A DNA stretch of 64,000 bases, from the IMG/VR virus record IMGVR_UViG_3300050011_000542, positions 31,217-95,216 of that record, one strand, 5' to 3'. The DNA comes from a virus. A program made the translations under genes and the position numbers. Shown here piece after piece: positions 17,724-25,889 of this stretch (its first letter is position 1; each line of letters starts with the position of its first letter). A model generated the notes under the pieces. That model was not told the origin of the DNA and did not search any database. It saw only the letters and a list, made by a program, of their open reading frames with translations.

Positions 17724-18128
17724 ATGCAACGGACTTTCAAGGGTGAGTGGAGCCTCGGCGAGCTTCACGGTTATCCGTTTACGCTCGACGGGCGCGGAGC
17801 CTACACGCAGCTTCATGCCCACGATAAGGGCCATGTCATGCAGGCGACCCGGCGGGTTGGCGTCTATGCTGTGCTGCCGAGTGGTTTCGAGCACGTCGAG
17901 ACCGTGCCGCAGGGCGAGACACGTTACATCAAGGCGCACATACCGCATATCGTCTTTGCGGTCGAGGATGGGTTGACTGAATGTCAGTGCCTGTTCTCCC
18001 GCTACGGCGCTGAGGGAGAGTTTCGCGCCGATCCGAAAGAAGGATCGCGGCAACCCTACGTCGAGACTTGCGACCTCACGCAGTTGCCCGATCTTGTTCA
18101 AAAATGGCTTACCGATGAAGCGGCGTAG
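17724..18128 (+). CDS. hypothetical protein, cytoplasmic
   Basis: 134 aa, no signal peptide, unlike most of the cluster. A cupin-like segment LHAHDKGHVMQ at about 29-39 could bind metal. It overlaps the next gene by 14 bp. Not recognised; perhaps an assembly or modifying factor for the exported neighbours. Confidence 0.55.
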   Translation: MQRTFKGEWSLGELHGYPFTLDGRGAYTQLHAHDKGHVMQATRRVGVYAVLPSGFEHVETVPQGETRYIKAHIPHIVFAVEDGLTECQCLFSRYGAEGEFRADPKEGSRQPYVETCDLTQLPDLVQKWLTDEAA

Positions 18129-18567
18129 CGTCCTCCTTGCCGCGCTCGGTGCGCTATTCATTCCCGCATTTCGGCTGAAGGCTGCGGACGTGCCAAAACC
18201 AAGACTTTGCGTGTGGGCGAGCACCCGCAACACTGGGCTGCCGGGCCGACCGCAGCGCGGGGATGTGATCGACATCCTCGACACGACGCAGCACCCCGGC
18301 CGTAGCGTCTATGGACATCCCGACTTCCGCATCGTCGATGTCAACATGCAGTGCGACAATCCGAAGCGCGAGCTGGCTAAGTGGATCGCCCGCGACGATG
18401 CGCCGGAAGGTTTCCTGTCCTGGCATCGCAAGTTCACCCTCGACCTCGATGCGATTGAGCGAGCCGAACGCCGCCGCCTTGCGGTCGATGATGTGATCGT
18501 GACGCTGCCGGGCAATCTCTTGGTTAAGCCTAAGCTGATGCTGCCCGATCCGAGGATCATCGGATGA
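18115..18567 (+). CDS. exported protein with Tat/Sec-type signal
   Basis: 150 aa from ATG 18115, inside the end of the previous gene. MKRRSVLLAALGALFIPAFRLKAA has a twin-arginine-like start, hydrophobic core and AXA-like cleavage site. The mature region is charged and not recognised. It ends in an ATGA overlap with the beta-helix-like gene. Confidence 0.55.
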   Translation: MKRRSVLLAALGALFIPAFRLKAADVPKPRLCVWASTRNTGLPGRPQRGDVIDILDTTQHPGRSVYGHPDFRIVDVNMQCDNPKRELAKWIARDDAPEGFLSWHRKFTLDLDAIERAERRRLAVDDVIVTLPGNLLVKPKLMLPDPRIIG

Positions 18568-19574
18568 CGGTCACAAAGATCATCGGGCCAAATGTGGGGG
18601 CGGATTTTGCAACGCCTGCGCTGTGGTTTGCGTCTTTCCCTTCGACATTGATCGATAACGAGGTCGGCAACTTTCAAAATGCCGAGGTGGTGGCCTCGGC
18701 TTCTCAAGCGCTGACCGGCGTGACGGCGGGATCGTTTACCGTGACGATGCAGGCTGGTGCGGGAAATAGCTTCGCCGACAATGCCGGTAAACTGACTAAC
18801 GCCCTGGCCTATAACGCGAGCAACGGTGCGGCGTTGCGGGTGACGGCGTCGAGCAGCAGTCCGGCACTCGACATCCAGTGTAGCAATTTCGCTCTGATCG
18901 GCATTCAAGTCGAGAAGACCGACGCCTACGGTTCCGTCATCAGCTTCGGCAATAGTTCGTTTAGCGGGCGATCGATCAATCAAGTTATCGCTCAGCACAC
19001 CAATAATACGACCGTTACCGGCGATGTCTGCCTTGGAGTGAATGACGCCACCGGGCCGGTCAAGAATGTGCTGTGCCTTTCAGCCCCCAGTTCTGGCGCA
19101 GGGGTCGGCGGGATCAACAACATCAACCAGAACTGCGTTTATCAGGACATCACCATCGTCAATCTCGGGACTGGCGTGGGTCGAATAGGCTTTCAGGCAC
19201 CGTATGGCGCGCCGCTGCTGAATAACGTGGTCGTTGCTGGCTTTGCCACTGACTACAGCGGCACGGCTGGTACTTGCGCCAACAATGCGACCGACAAGGG
19301 TACGTTTGGCGGGACGAACTACGGTACGTCGGGGCAGGTCTCGGTGCCGCTTTCGACGGCGACATGGCAGAATATCACGCCCGCGACCGCCGATCTTCGG
19401 GCCAAGTCGTCGGGTACGAAACTTCCAGCCAACGGCACGAACACCGGCACGCCCTCGACCGATATTGTCGGCACGACCCGCGCCAGCCCGACAACGATAG
19501 GGGCGTGGGAAGCAAGCGCTGGTGGTGGCGGTGGTGCCAAGCCGCATGGCTTGCTGTTGCGAGGGGCGGGCTGA
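18564..19574 (+). CDS. parallel beta-helix-like protein
   Basis: 336 aa, Asn/Ser/Thr/Gly-rich with regularly spaced short hydrophobic strands (VCLGVNDATG, VLCLSAPSS, CVYQDITIVNLG), the look of a pectate-lyase-type beta helix in spikes and polysaccharide lyases. No signal peptide. The Gly-rich tail ends HGLLLRGAG. It lies directly upstream of a lyase-like protein (TGATG overlap), so the two probably work on the same glycan. Confidence 0.55.
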   Translation: MTVTKIIGPNVGADFATPALWFASFPSTLIDNEVGNFQNAEVVASASQALTGVTAGSFTVTMQAGAGNSFADNAGKLTNALAYNASNGAALRVTASSSSPALDIQCSNFALIGIQVEKTDAYGSVISFGNSSFSGRSINQVIAQHTNNTTVTGDVCLGVNDATGPVKNVLCLSAPSSGAGVGGINNINQNCVYQDITIVNLGTGVGRIGFQAPYGAPLLNNVVVAGFATDYSGTAGTCANNATDKGTFGGTNYGTSGQVSVPLSTATWQNITPATADLRAKSSGTKLPANGTNTGTPSTDIVGTTRASPTTIGAWEASAGGGGGAKPHGLLLRGAG

Positions 19575-22500
19575 TGCAGCGCATAAGCCGCCGCAGCTTG
19601 CTTGCAGGGAGTACTAGCGGCATAGCCTTGATGCGAGGGTTCGGGGGCGGCTTCATTGGCATCGGTGCCGGCACCAGCAGTAGCTGCGCGATCACGTCGG
19701 TCTTGCTCAACGGCAACTCAAGCACAGGAACGGTTTTATCAGGAAGTTCCGGGGCTACTGTGGGCACACTCACCAGCACCACGACGGGAAGCTGCGGCGC
19801 GGATAGCTGGACAAAAAGCGGCACGGATGCCGCCTCGTTTACAATAACCGGCGCAGTGGTAACGGCAGCTTCGTCGCTCAGTCCGGGCACCTATAGCGTC
19901 AATTTCATTGATACGATTGCTGGGGCAACGGGTTCCGGGGCAACGCACGCATTTACGATTACGGCCGCGGCCTCCACAACCCTAGCCACGCTGACCGTGA
20001 ACAACGTCAGCGGCAGCGCCATGCCGGCCTCGGCGTTCTGGGAGTTCGGCCAGCCCTTCGGCGACGGCGATGTGCCGACTGGCAGCATCGTTACGGCGAC
20101 GCTCAACGGCACGAGCGTACCGCTTCAAGCCATCGCCAGAAGCACCCACGGCAGCGGCGCGGCTTCGTCCGGATCGCTGAAATGGGGCCTGCTCCAGGCC
20201 GATCTATCCGGCGTGGCTATTAGTGCGGGCTCAAGTCAGGCGCTTGTCCTTTCATCGACCGCGGGTTCTTGGAGTTCAACGACCGGACGCACCAATGCCG
20301 ATTGGACGGGTCTGGTGGATACGGTCGAGTTGACGAACCTGACGACGACCGGAACATCATCAAGCACGATGAACAAGGCCGGGACGTGGATCGCCGCGTT
20401 CGATAATGGCGCGAGCAATACTCTCGAAACCGTTGGCACCAGCCCGCTCGGTCTGCGGGTCAAGGTCTACGCCAATTTTGTCAACACCGGCACGACCCAC
20501 CGCTATCTGCGCGCGTATATGGAATATTGGGTGACGCAGCTTGCCGGCGGCGGTCTGGGGCCAATAGCTTCGTTCGGGCCGATGATCGACAACACCCGGA
20601 TGCTCGTCACCAGCGGCACCGATACGCCGAGCCAGTTCACCTACGATATCAATTGGAAGCGCAACGGCGCGTCGCAGCGCTCGATCACCGGCATCCCAGG
20701 CATTGCAGGGACGCTCCTGCCGTTCTGCCGGGGGGATGGACAGTACGATTGGACGGCAAGCGAGCCGGTCGTTGTCGTCACGCGTGACATCACGGAGCTG
20801 CGCAAGACCAAGAAGGTTCCGCCCTTCATCTCAGGGCTGACGACCTATTCGTTCTCGACCGAAGGGCAGATCAGCTCTCTCGGCGCGACCATGACGATGA
20901 TAAATACGGGAGTCGCCAATCCGCTGTGGGGCAGCCAGAACACGACAAACCCCGTAGCCGTGAGCTTCCGAACGACGGGCGCGTTTCCGACCGGGATAGT
21001 CTCTGGCACGACCTACTGGGCAGCGTTCCTCAGTTCGACGACGTTCTCCTTTTACGACACCCTGGCTCATGCGGTCTCGGCCGGTGCAACGGGCAAGGTG
21101 ACGCCATCGGGCGGGAGCGGAACGCTCTTTGTGCGCCTCGACACAGCGCCGACCAGCCCAGGCCCGCTGTGCCAAGGTTTGGAGGCGGCGGGCAATCGGC
21201 CGGACATCAGTATTTTCACCGAATGGGCTGTGGCACCCCTTTTCGCGGCCAGCGTCTCGGTTGCCGCCGCTCAAGCTGCCCAGCGTATGGCGCGCGCCAC
21301 GGCGATGGCGATGTCTGGCGTGCCGTATCACTACCTCGACAACACGACGAATAAGATCATCTCGCTCTTGCCGACCGCGCAAACGCCCGCAGGGATGCAG
21401 GGGGCCGCCGATTACAGCGCCGCCTACTGGACGGGGAGCCTCTACAGCAGCGTAATCAATGGCGGCTCGGGGCCAACGGGAAGTCAAAACGGCTGGGATG
21501 CTAACACCACCTACGGGAACAGCAGTCACATCCCCTCGCCGATCTATCTGACGTGGCTGCTTGAGGGCAAAATCTATTTCCGGGATTTGCTATTCAATCT
21601 CGGCAACCGGGCTATCGTTGGCGCGGGCGGAGCCTATGGTCCGCAGATGAATTATGTGGACTCAGCGGTTGGTAGTGGCACTACCTATTATAGAAACTGG
21701 ATATTGGACAGCGGCGAGTCGATCCGCGCCTGCGCATGGTCGATGCGTGATGTCGCCAATGCCGCGATGGCCGCCTCGGATGGGTCAGACGAGCGAACCT
21801 ATTTCGTGCAATCGCTGCGGGATAACCTCGATCTCTACGCGGCGTTCCGCACCTACAAGAGCACCAATTACTCCAACTTGGGGATTTTCTATTACGATAC
21901 GGGCGACTGGCCGGCATCGACGCATAACCTGGCTCCTAGCGTCGTTGAAGGGTTTATGGCGGTCTATTACGTCAACGCGGCGCAGTTCGCGGCGATGCTG
22001 CACACGGACAACGCCAGCGTCGGAACTGATCTGAATACCTGCGCCAATAACTGGGCGACGTGGCTGATAAATTTCTACAATCAGTGGGGCTTTGCTAGCA
22101 CCGGGTACTCGATCAACCCGCGCACAACGGCGATGGGGCAAGCAACAACCGGGGCGGCTTATGCCTCTGGCGTTGCCAATGTCGGACAGGGGCCGGGGTC
22201 GAATATCTTTTTCAGCTACTCGGGTACCACCATTACATGGAGCGGCGTCGATCCGTGGTGGACGCTGGCGGTGGGGGACAAGTTCCAGCCAACCAATTGG
22301 TTCTCCCTCGACACTGCCTCGGGTTCGACGCCGAGCTGCGCTGATCCTCCAGCATCGCTCACAATTGGGACGATCTATACGATCCTCACGGTCAATGTTG
22401 GGGCCAAGACCTTCACTCTAAATAACGGCAGCGGTTCGCCGATATCGTTCGCCACCTCGCCAAGCAATCTCGGTGGCTTCCTGCTCCCGAGCGGGCAGTC

Positions 22501-22711
22501 CTTCGCGTCTACCGGCTATATCAGCGACGCCAATGGTGCGGGTGGCGCTGACGGTTACGGCGCGCATGTAATATCTGGTCTGGGGATGGCGGCTGTCCGG
22601 GGCGTAAGTGGGGCATCTGCCGCCTTCACGAGCGCCAACAACCGCTATGTCCTGGGGACGCCGCTCGCCTATAACACCGAGGCGATGTGGTACATGCAGA
22701 GTTCGGTTTAG
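19574..22711 (+). CDS. large PcRGLX/YetA-like polysaccharide lyase candidate with Tat-like signal
   Basis: 1045 aa from ATG 19574, in a TGATG overlap; the reading frame stays open 300 bp upstream but inside the beta-helix gene. Residues 4-11 (ISRRSLLA) resemble a Tat motif. From about 140 the segment FGQPFGDGDVP (about 158) and then GSLKWGLL (about 199) resembles the first domain of exo-rhamnogalacturonan-lyase-like (PcRGLX/YetA) proteins, whose consensus has P-F-x-x-G-x-x and GS-x-KW. A Trp/Tyr-rich region (about 600-830) could be an alpha/alpha toroid. I infer surface-polysaccharide cleavage. It converges on the minus-strand methyltransferase, overlapping by 4 bp. Confidence 0.55.
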   Translation: MQRISRRSLLAGSTSGIALMRGFGGGFIGIGAGTSSSCAITSVLLNGNSSTGTVLSGSSGATVGTLTSTTTGSCGADSWTKSGTDAASFTITGAVVTAASSLSPGTYSVNFIDTIAGATGSGATHAFTITAAASTTLATLTVNNVSGSAMPASAFWEFGQPFGDGDVPTGSIVTATLNGTSVPLQAIARSTHGSGAASSGSLKWGLLQADLSGVAISAGSSQALVLSSTAGSWSSTTGRTNADWTGLVDTVELTNLTTTGTSSSTMNKAGTWIAAFDNGASNTLETVGTSPLGLRVKVYANFVNTGTTHRYLRAYMEYWVTQLAGGGLGPIASFGPMIDNTRMLVTSGTDTPSQFTYDINWKRNGASQRSITGIPGIAGTLLPFCRGDGQYDWTASEPVVVVTRDITELRKTKKVPPFISGLTTYSFSTEGQISSLGATMTMINTGVANPLWGSQNTTNPVAVSFRTTGAFPTGIVSGTTYWAAFLSSTTFSFYDTLAHAVSAGATGKVTPSGGSGTLFVRLDTAPTSPGPLCQGLEAAGNRPDISIFTEWAVAPLFAASVSVAAAQAAQRMARATAMAMSGVPYHYLDNTTNKIISLLPTAQTPAGMQGAADYSAAYWTGSLYSSVINGGSGPTGSQNGWDANTTYGNSSHIPSPIYLTWLLEGKIYFRDLLFNLGNRAIVGAGGAYGPQMNYVDSAVGSGTTYYRNWILDSGESIRACAWSMRDVANAAMAASDGSDERTYFVQSLRDNLDLYAAFRTYKSTNYSNLGIFYYDTGDWPASTHNLAPSVVEGFMAVYYVNAAQFAAMLHTDNASVGTDLNTCANNWATWLINFYNQWGFASTGYSINPRTTAMGQATTGAAYASGVANVGQGPGSNIFFSYSGTTITWSGVDPWWTLAVGDKFQPTNWFSLDTASGSTPSCADPPASLTIGTIYTILTVNVGAKTFTLNNGSGSPISFATSPSNLGGFLLPSGQSFASTGYISDANGAGGADGYGAHVISGLGMAAVRGVSGASAAFTSANNRYVLGTPLAYNTEAMWYMQSSV

Positions 22712-23445
22712 GGTGACGCAACGGCGATAAGTACGTCGCCCCGCTCGCCATTGGAAAGATACCCGATAAGCGATGCGAGCAGCGACATTTTCCACCATCC
22801 CTCAGCGGAGGCCGTACCGGCGGAAGTCATCTTCTCCACGGCAAACCCGGTTTCAGTGAGCGCCTGATTGAGACAAGTGCTGGAGAGCGGAGTGATGTGG
22901 CCGCTTTCGGTATAGTCATTCGCGGCGAACCAGCGATAAACCCCGGATTGACAGAACATTGCCTTGGACAGCGGGCTTTCAATGTTGGGGGTCGAGAGGA
23001 TCAGGAACCCAGTCGGTTTGAGCAATAGGCGGGTTTGGCGCAGAAAGTGCCTCGGGTTTTCCAGATGCTCGATGATCTCGCTGGCGATCACGCAATCGAA
23101 GCTGCGATTAAAACGGTGGTAAAAATCCTCGTTTAGATTGGCCTCAACGAAGTCAACCCCGTCTCGGTATTGCAGTTTGTCAGGGATGAAGTCGCAGGCC
23201 GTAACCTGATATCCGGCATCCGCAAGGCGGCGCGATAGAGCGCCGGCACCGCAAGCGAGATCGAGGACGGCACCCGCCGGCAGTTTGGTTTTGAGGATGT
23301 TCAGCAACTCGGCATGAACGCCGGGAACGCCATGTACCCGCAAGCCTGCGTATTTTTCGAGGCTGTCGCTATCGACCTGATCTTCGACCCGGTATCGACC
23401 CACGATTGTCATGCGCGCGCTCGATAGCAGATTTGCGGTTTTCAC
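22708..23445 (-). CDS. class I SAM-dependent methyltransferase
   Basis: 245 aa from GTG 23445, minus strand. VLDLACGAGALS is motif I, the SAM-binding G-loop, with the acidic motif II in VTACDF and FDCVIASEIIEHLE as post-motif; this is the UbiG / Methyltransf_23 type. Target unknown: small molecule, glycan or peptide are all possible. The opposite orientation and a spacer of its own suggest independent expression, for example in a lysogen, and a moron-like origin. Confidence 0.8.
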   Translation of the reverse strand: MKTANLLSSARMTIVGRYRVEDQVDSDSLEKYAGLRVHGVPGVHAELLNILKTKLPAGAVLDLACGAGALSRRLADAGYQVTACDFIPDKLQYRDGVDFVEANLNEDFYHRFNRSFDCVIASEIIEHLENPRHFLRQTRLLLKPTGFLILSTPNIESPLSKAMFCQSGVYRWFAANDYTESGHITPLSSTCLNQALTETGFAVEKMTSAGTASAEGWWKMSLLASLIGYLSNGERGDVLIAVASP

Positions 23446-23500
23446 TCAACCCTGAGTCTCGGCAGGTCTCCGGGACGGCTCAAAGCAACAGATAGACTAC

Positions 23501-23514
23501 TGCAATCAATTGCA
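23501..23514 (+). promoter_or_regulatory. palindromic site, perfect copy (TCAA form)
   Basis: TGCAATCAATTGCA in the divergent spacer between the methyltransferase and the AAA ATPase gene, 20 bp upstream of the -35 candidate at 23535. It could control either direction. Confidence 0.75.
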
Positions 23515-23534
23515 GCAACACAATCGACTTTTTC

Positions 23535-23563
23535 TTTACCCATAGCTGACTGGCCCATACACT
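23535..23563 (+). promoter_or_regulatory. promoter candidate TTTACC-N17-TACACT
   Basis: T-rich tract, then TTTACC (23535-23540), 17 bp, TACACT (23558-23563). Upstream of the first gene of the replication region. Confidence 0.5.
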
Positions 23564-23603
23564 CCCTTCATACCCTAATTAAACAGGGCCATGGAGGGCT
23601 GTT

Positions 23604-24779
23604 ATGTTGCAATTGGCTGCTAAAGCCAGGCTTCCCCTGATCTTTGCCAGGTCTCAGGAGAGTTCGTCTTACCTCGGGGCCGTGCTGTCCGAGACGATCG
23701 GAGAAGAAGCGCTTAAATTTACCAAAACTCCACTCGAATCCGACCGTGTGTATTACTCCCGCACGGTTAAAGATTTTCCCAGCCGGCGAGCTTTGTTCGA
23801 TTTATTCGAAGCAGCTGGGTCGTCTCTTATCACGGTCGACGCGGACGATAGCTTCCCCGGTGCTGTGGAGGTCGGGGAAGTTGCGACCCCGACAGATCTT
23901 CTGGTTAAGGCGATCGAGGAAGCCCACGGCAAGCCCGATAGCCTGCTTAGGGCCGTGAAGGGCTGCACCGTCATCGAAACCATCAACCTCTTGAAGATGA
24001 CTCAGGTGCGTGAAGGCAAGCTGGACTTCGAGGGCATATCGAAAATGCGCCGAGATCTGGTGCAGCCGACCCAGGGCCTTACGGTGATCGATACCAAGGA
24101 TGCGGTCTATGTCGCACCCAAGCGTATAGCCGAGTGGGAAGACCGTGAGAGGCACTTCTTCGGTAAGGTCGACCACAGGCTGGCCCCGCGCGGTCTGCTG
24201 CTCTACGGGCCTCCAGGCACCGGCAAAACCGCTGCCTCGAAGTGGCTGGCCCAGAAGTGGGGACTGCCCCTGTTCAGATTAGACATCGGTGGCACCAAGA
24301 ACATGTTTGTTGGTAACTCGGAGAAGTTTCTGCGCGAGGCAATCTTCCGGGTCGAGCAAGCTGCGCCCTGCATCGTGCTGCTCGACGAAATCGAGAAGAT
24401 GTTCACCGGCAGCTACCAAGACTCAACCACCATGTCGATGGCCAGCTACCTACTGTGGTGGCTGTCTGAGCATCGAGCCCAGGTGCTTACCGTAATGACC
24501 TGCAACAACAAAGACGTTCTTCGCCCCGAGCTCTACCGAGAAGGCCGCCTGGACGGTCAGATTGAATTCCCGAACCTCGAGTCCATGACGGCCGTGGTGG
24601 AGTTCGCCAAGCTGATCTTTGCCTCCTACGATATGAATACACCGCCTGATATCTTGGCCTGGGCAACTAAACTGAAGTCAGGAGCAACCGAAACCTGGTC
24701 TCATGCCAAGGTTATCGAGACGGTTAAACAGCGAGTCAAAAGCAACATGCTAAATCTCTTGACCCAGGAGGCCAATTAG
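23604..24779 (+). CDS. AAA+ ATPase, Ycf46-like
   Basis: 391 aa, ribosome site CCATGGAGGG. Walker A GPPGTGKT at 202-209 and Walker B CIVLLDEIE ending at about 263, then sensor-1 Asn (TCNNKDVL) and an R-finger-like REGRLDGQIEF. The whole ATPase part resembles Ycf46-type AAA proteins (LPLFRLDIG, GNSEKFLREAI). The N-terminal 180 residues match no domain I recognise but contain the DLLVKAIEEAHGK and LLKMTQ features of that family. It would remodel a protein partner using ATP; the next gene is a natural candidate. Confidence 0.85.
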   Translation: MLQLAAKARLPLIFARSQESSSYLGAVLSETIGEEALKFTKTPLESDRVYYSRTVKDFPSRRALFDLFEAAGSSLITVDADDSFPGAVEVGEVATPTDLLVKAIEEAHGKPDSLLRAVKGCTVIETINLLKMTQVREGKLDFEGISKMRRDLVQPTQGLTVIDTKDAVYVAPKRIAEWEDRERHFFGKVDHRLAPRGLLLYGPPGTGKTAASKWLAQKWGLPLFRLDIGGTKNMFVGNSEKFLREAIFRVEQAAPCIVLLDEIEKMFTGSYQDSTTMSMASYLLWWLSEHRAQVLTVMTCNNKDVLRPELYREGRLDGQIEFPNLESMTAVVEFAKLIFASYDMNTPPDILAWATKLKSGATETWSHAKVIETVKQRVKSNMLNLLTQEAN

Positions 24780-24827
24780 GCAAAAGTTACTGTATCTTTA
24801 TTTCCCTAATCACGGAGGAACAGGGAC

Positions 24828-25439
24828 ATGTCTGAACGACAGTTTATGAGAGGCACGACAGGTAGTAGTGATTACCTGATGATCGCCAAAAACGGCGATA
24901 TCGGCCTGGGCGTTAAGCCCCTGTTCGAAAGCCATTACCTCACAATCGACGGTAAACACGGCACTGTCGGTGTGTTTGCAGTACGCCTGCGTTCGGCGCC
25001 GCTCGATCATGCCGCAGTACCTAAGCATGTTATCGTCGAGACCTGGCCAGAAATTAAGTTTAAGGCTGTAGATTCACGGAGGGCTTCGGCAATTATTGGT
25101 GGTCCAGTCTGGGGCAAGAAACGGAGCTCGGAGCTATTAGCCGGTTTCGCTCTACAGAATGTAGACGCGGCGTTGACGGCCAAAATTTTAGCGCTGCTGG
25201 GGGACCAGGTTGCCCTCGCCCCGGCCGATGAGATAAAAGCTTTCTTGCTTGAGAGCTTCATCGAGAAACTTGGCCCAGACCGCGCCGGTCCGCTCGATGG
25301 CACACCGTTAGATTTTGCTTCCTACCTCAATAAGACCCATCACTCAGTGTACGATATTGTTGCTCAGTACGATCATGTCGACGACCCGTATGACGAAGAA
25401 TTAATGGACGACGAGGAATTAGCCGACGAAGAAGACTAG
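24828..25439 (+). CDS. hypothetical protein with acidic tail
   Basis: 203 aa, ribosome site TCACGGAGG. The last ~25 residues are almost all Asp/Glu (DDPYDEELMDDEELADEED), like tails that mimic DNA or bind basic partners. No motif recognised. It follows the AAA ATPase and precedes a strong terminator, so the two form a short unit. Confidence 0.65.
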   Translation: MSERQFMRGTTGSSDYLMIAKNGDIGLGVKPLFESHYLTIDGKHGTVGVFAVRLRSAPLDHAAVPKHVIVETWPEIKFKAVDSRRASAIIGGPVWGKKRSSELLAGFALQNVDAALTAKILALLGDQVALAPADEIKAFLLESFIEKLGPDRAGPLDGTPLDFASYLNKTHHSVYDIVAQYDHVDDPYDEELMDDEELADEED

Positions 25440-25453
25440 ACCGCTCGGTTAGC

Positions 25454-25488
25454 ACCCGGCAGGCTCGTTAGGGGCTTGCCGGGTTTTT
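25454..25488 (+). terminator. Rho-independent terminator
   Basis: An 11-bp stem (25454-25464 with 25474-25484, one G-T pair), loop of 9, followed by TTTTT at 25484-25488. The best terminator in the window; it separates the AAA unit from the winged-helix pair. Confidence 0.88.
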
Positions 25489-25511
25489 CTGTATCGACCA
25501 TGGAGGGTTCG

Positions 25512-25865
25512 GTGTATCTGGGCAAGGGGGAGCTTGTAAGAATCTCGTTCTGTCGGGGCATTACCAGGACGGTAAATGCGGGGCTGTTGCTTTTCGTAAT
25601 TTCAGAAACAATTAGGCATGACAAGAAATTGCATAAGAACTTGGGCTGGAATTCTACACCGAAATGGCTTTGGGAAGCCCTGTCAGGGTTAAGCCTGTCT
25701 CAGTTTAATCGAGCTTTCAAAGAACTCAGGGATGAGCTATGTCTCATTGAGACGGATACCAAATTAATTGGTAGTGTTAGGGCGCATTACACTCGCATTA
25801 CCGAAATAGGATGGCGACAACTTGAAATTAGACCTGACGTAGTTACTGCCCGCTTCCCGAAATAA
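25512..25865 (+). CDS. winged-helix-like protein 1
   Basis: 117 aa from GTG 25512, ribosome site CCATGGAGGG. The region WEALSGLSLSQFNRAFKELRDELCLIET reads as a winged helix and parallels the same region of the next gene. It lies just before replication genes and may help origin recognition. The start lies only 24 bp after the terminator, so its promoter must overlap that region or readthrough occurs. Confidence 0.6.
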   Translation: MYLGKGELVRISFCRGITRTVNAGLLLFVISETIRHDKKLHKNLGWNSTPKWLWEALSGLSLSQFNRAFKELRDELCLIETDTKLIGSVRAHYTRITEIGWRQLEIRPDVVTARFPK

Positions 25866-25889
25866 TCTCTTTAGACCATGGAGGGTCTG

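Noticed and set aside
17502-21529. Several 200-260-aa minus-strand ORFs across the secreted cassette
   Set aside because: High GC third positions leave the opposite frame open. Arg-rich products without motifs and with strongly supported + strand genes.
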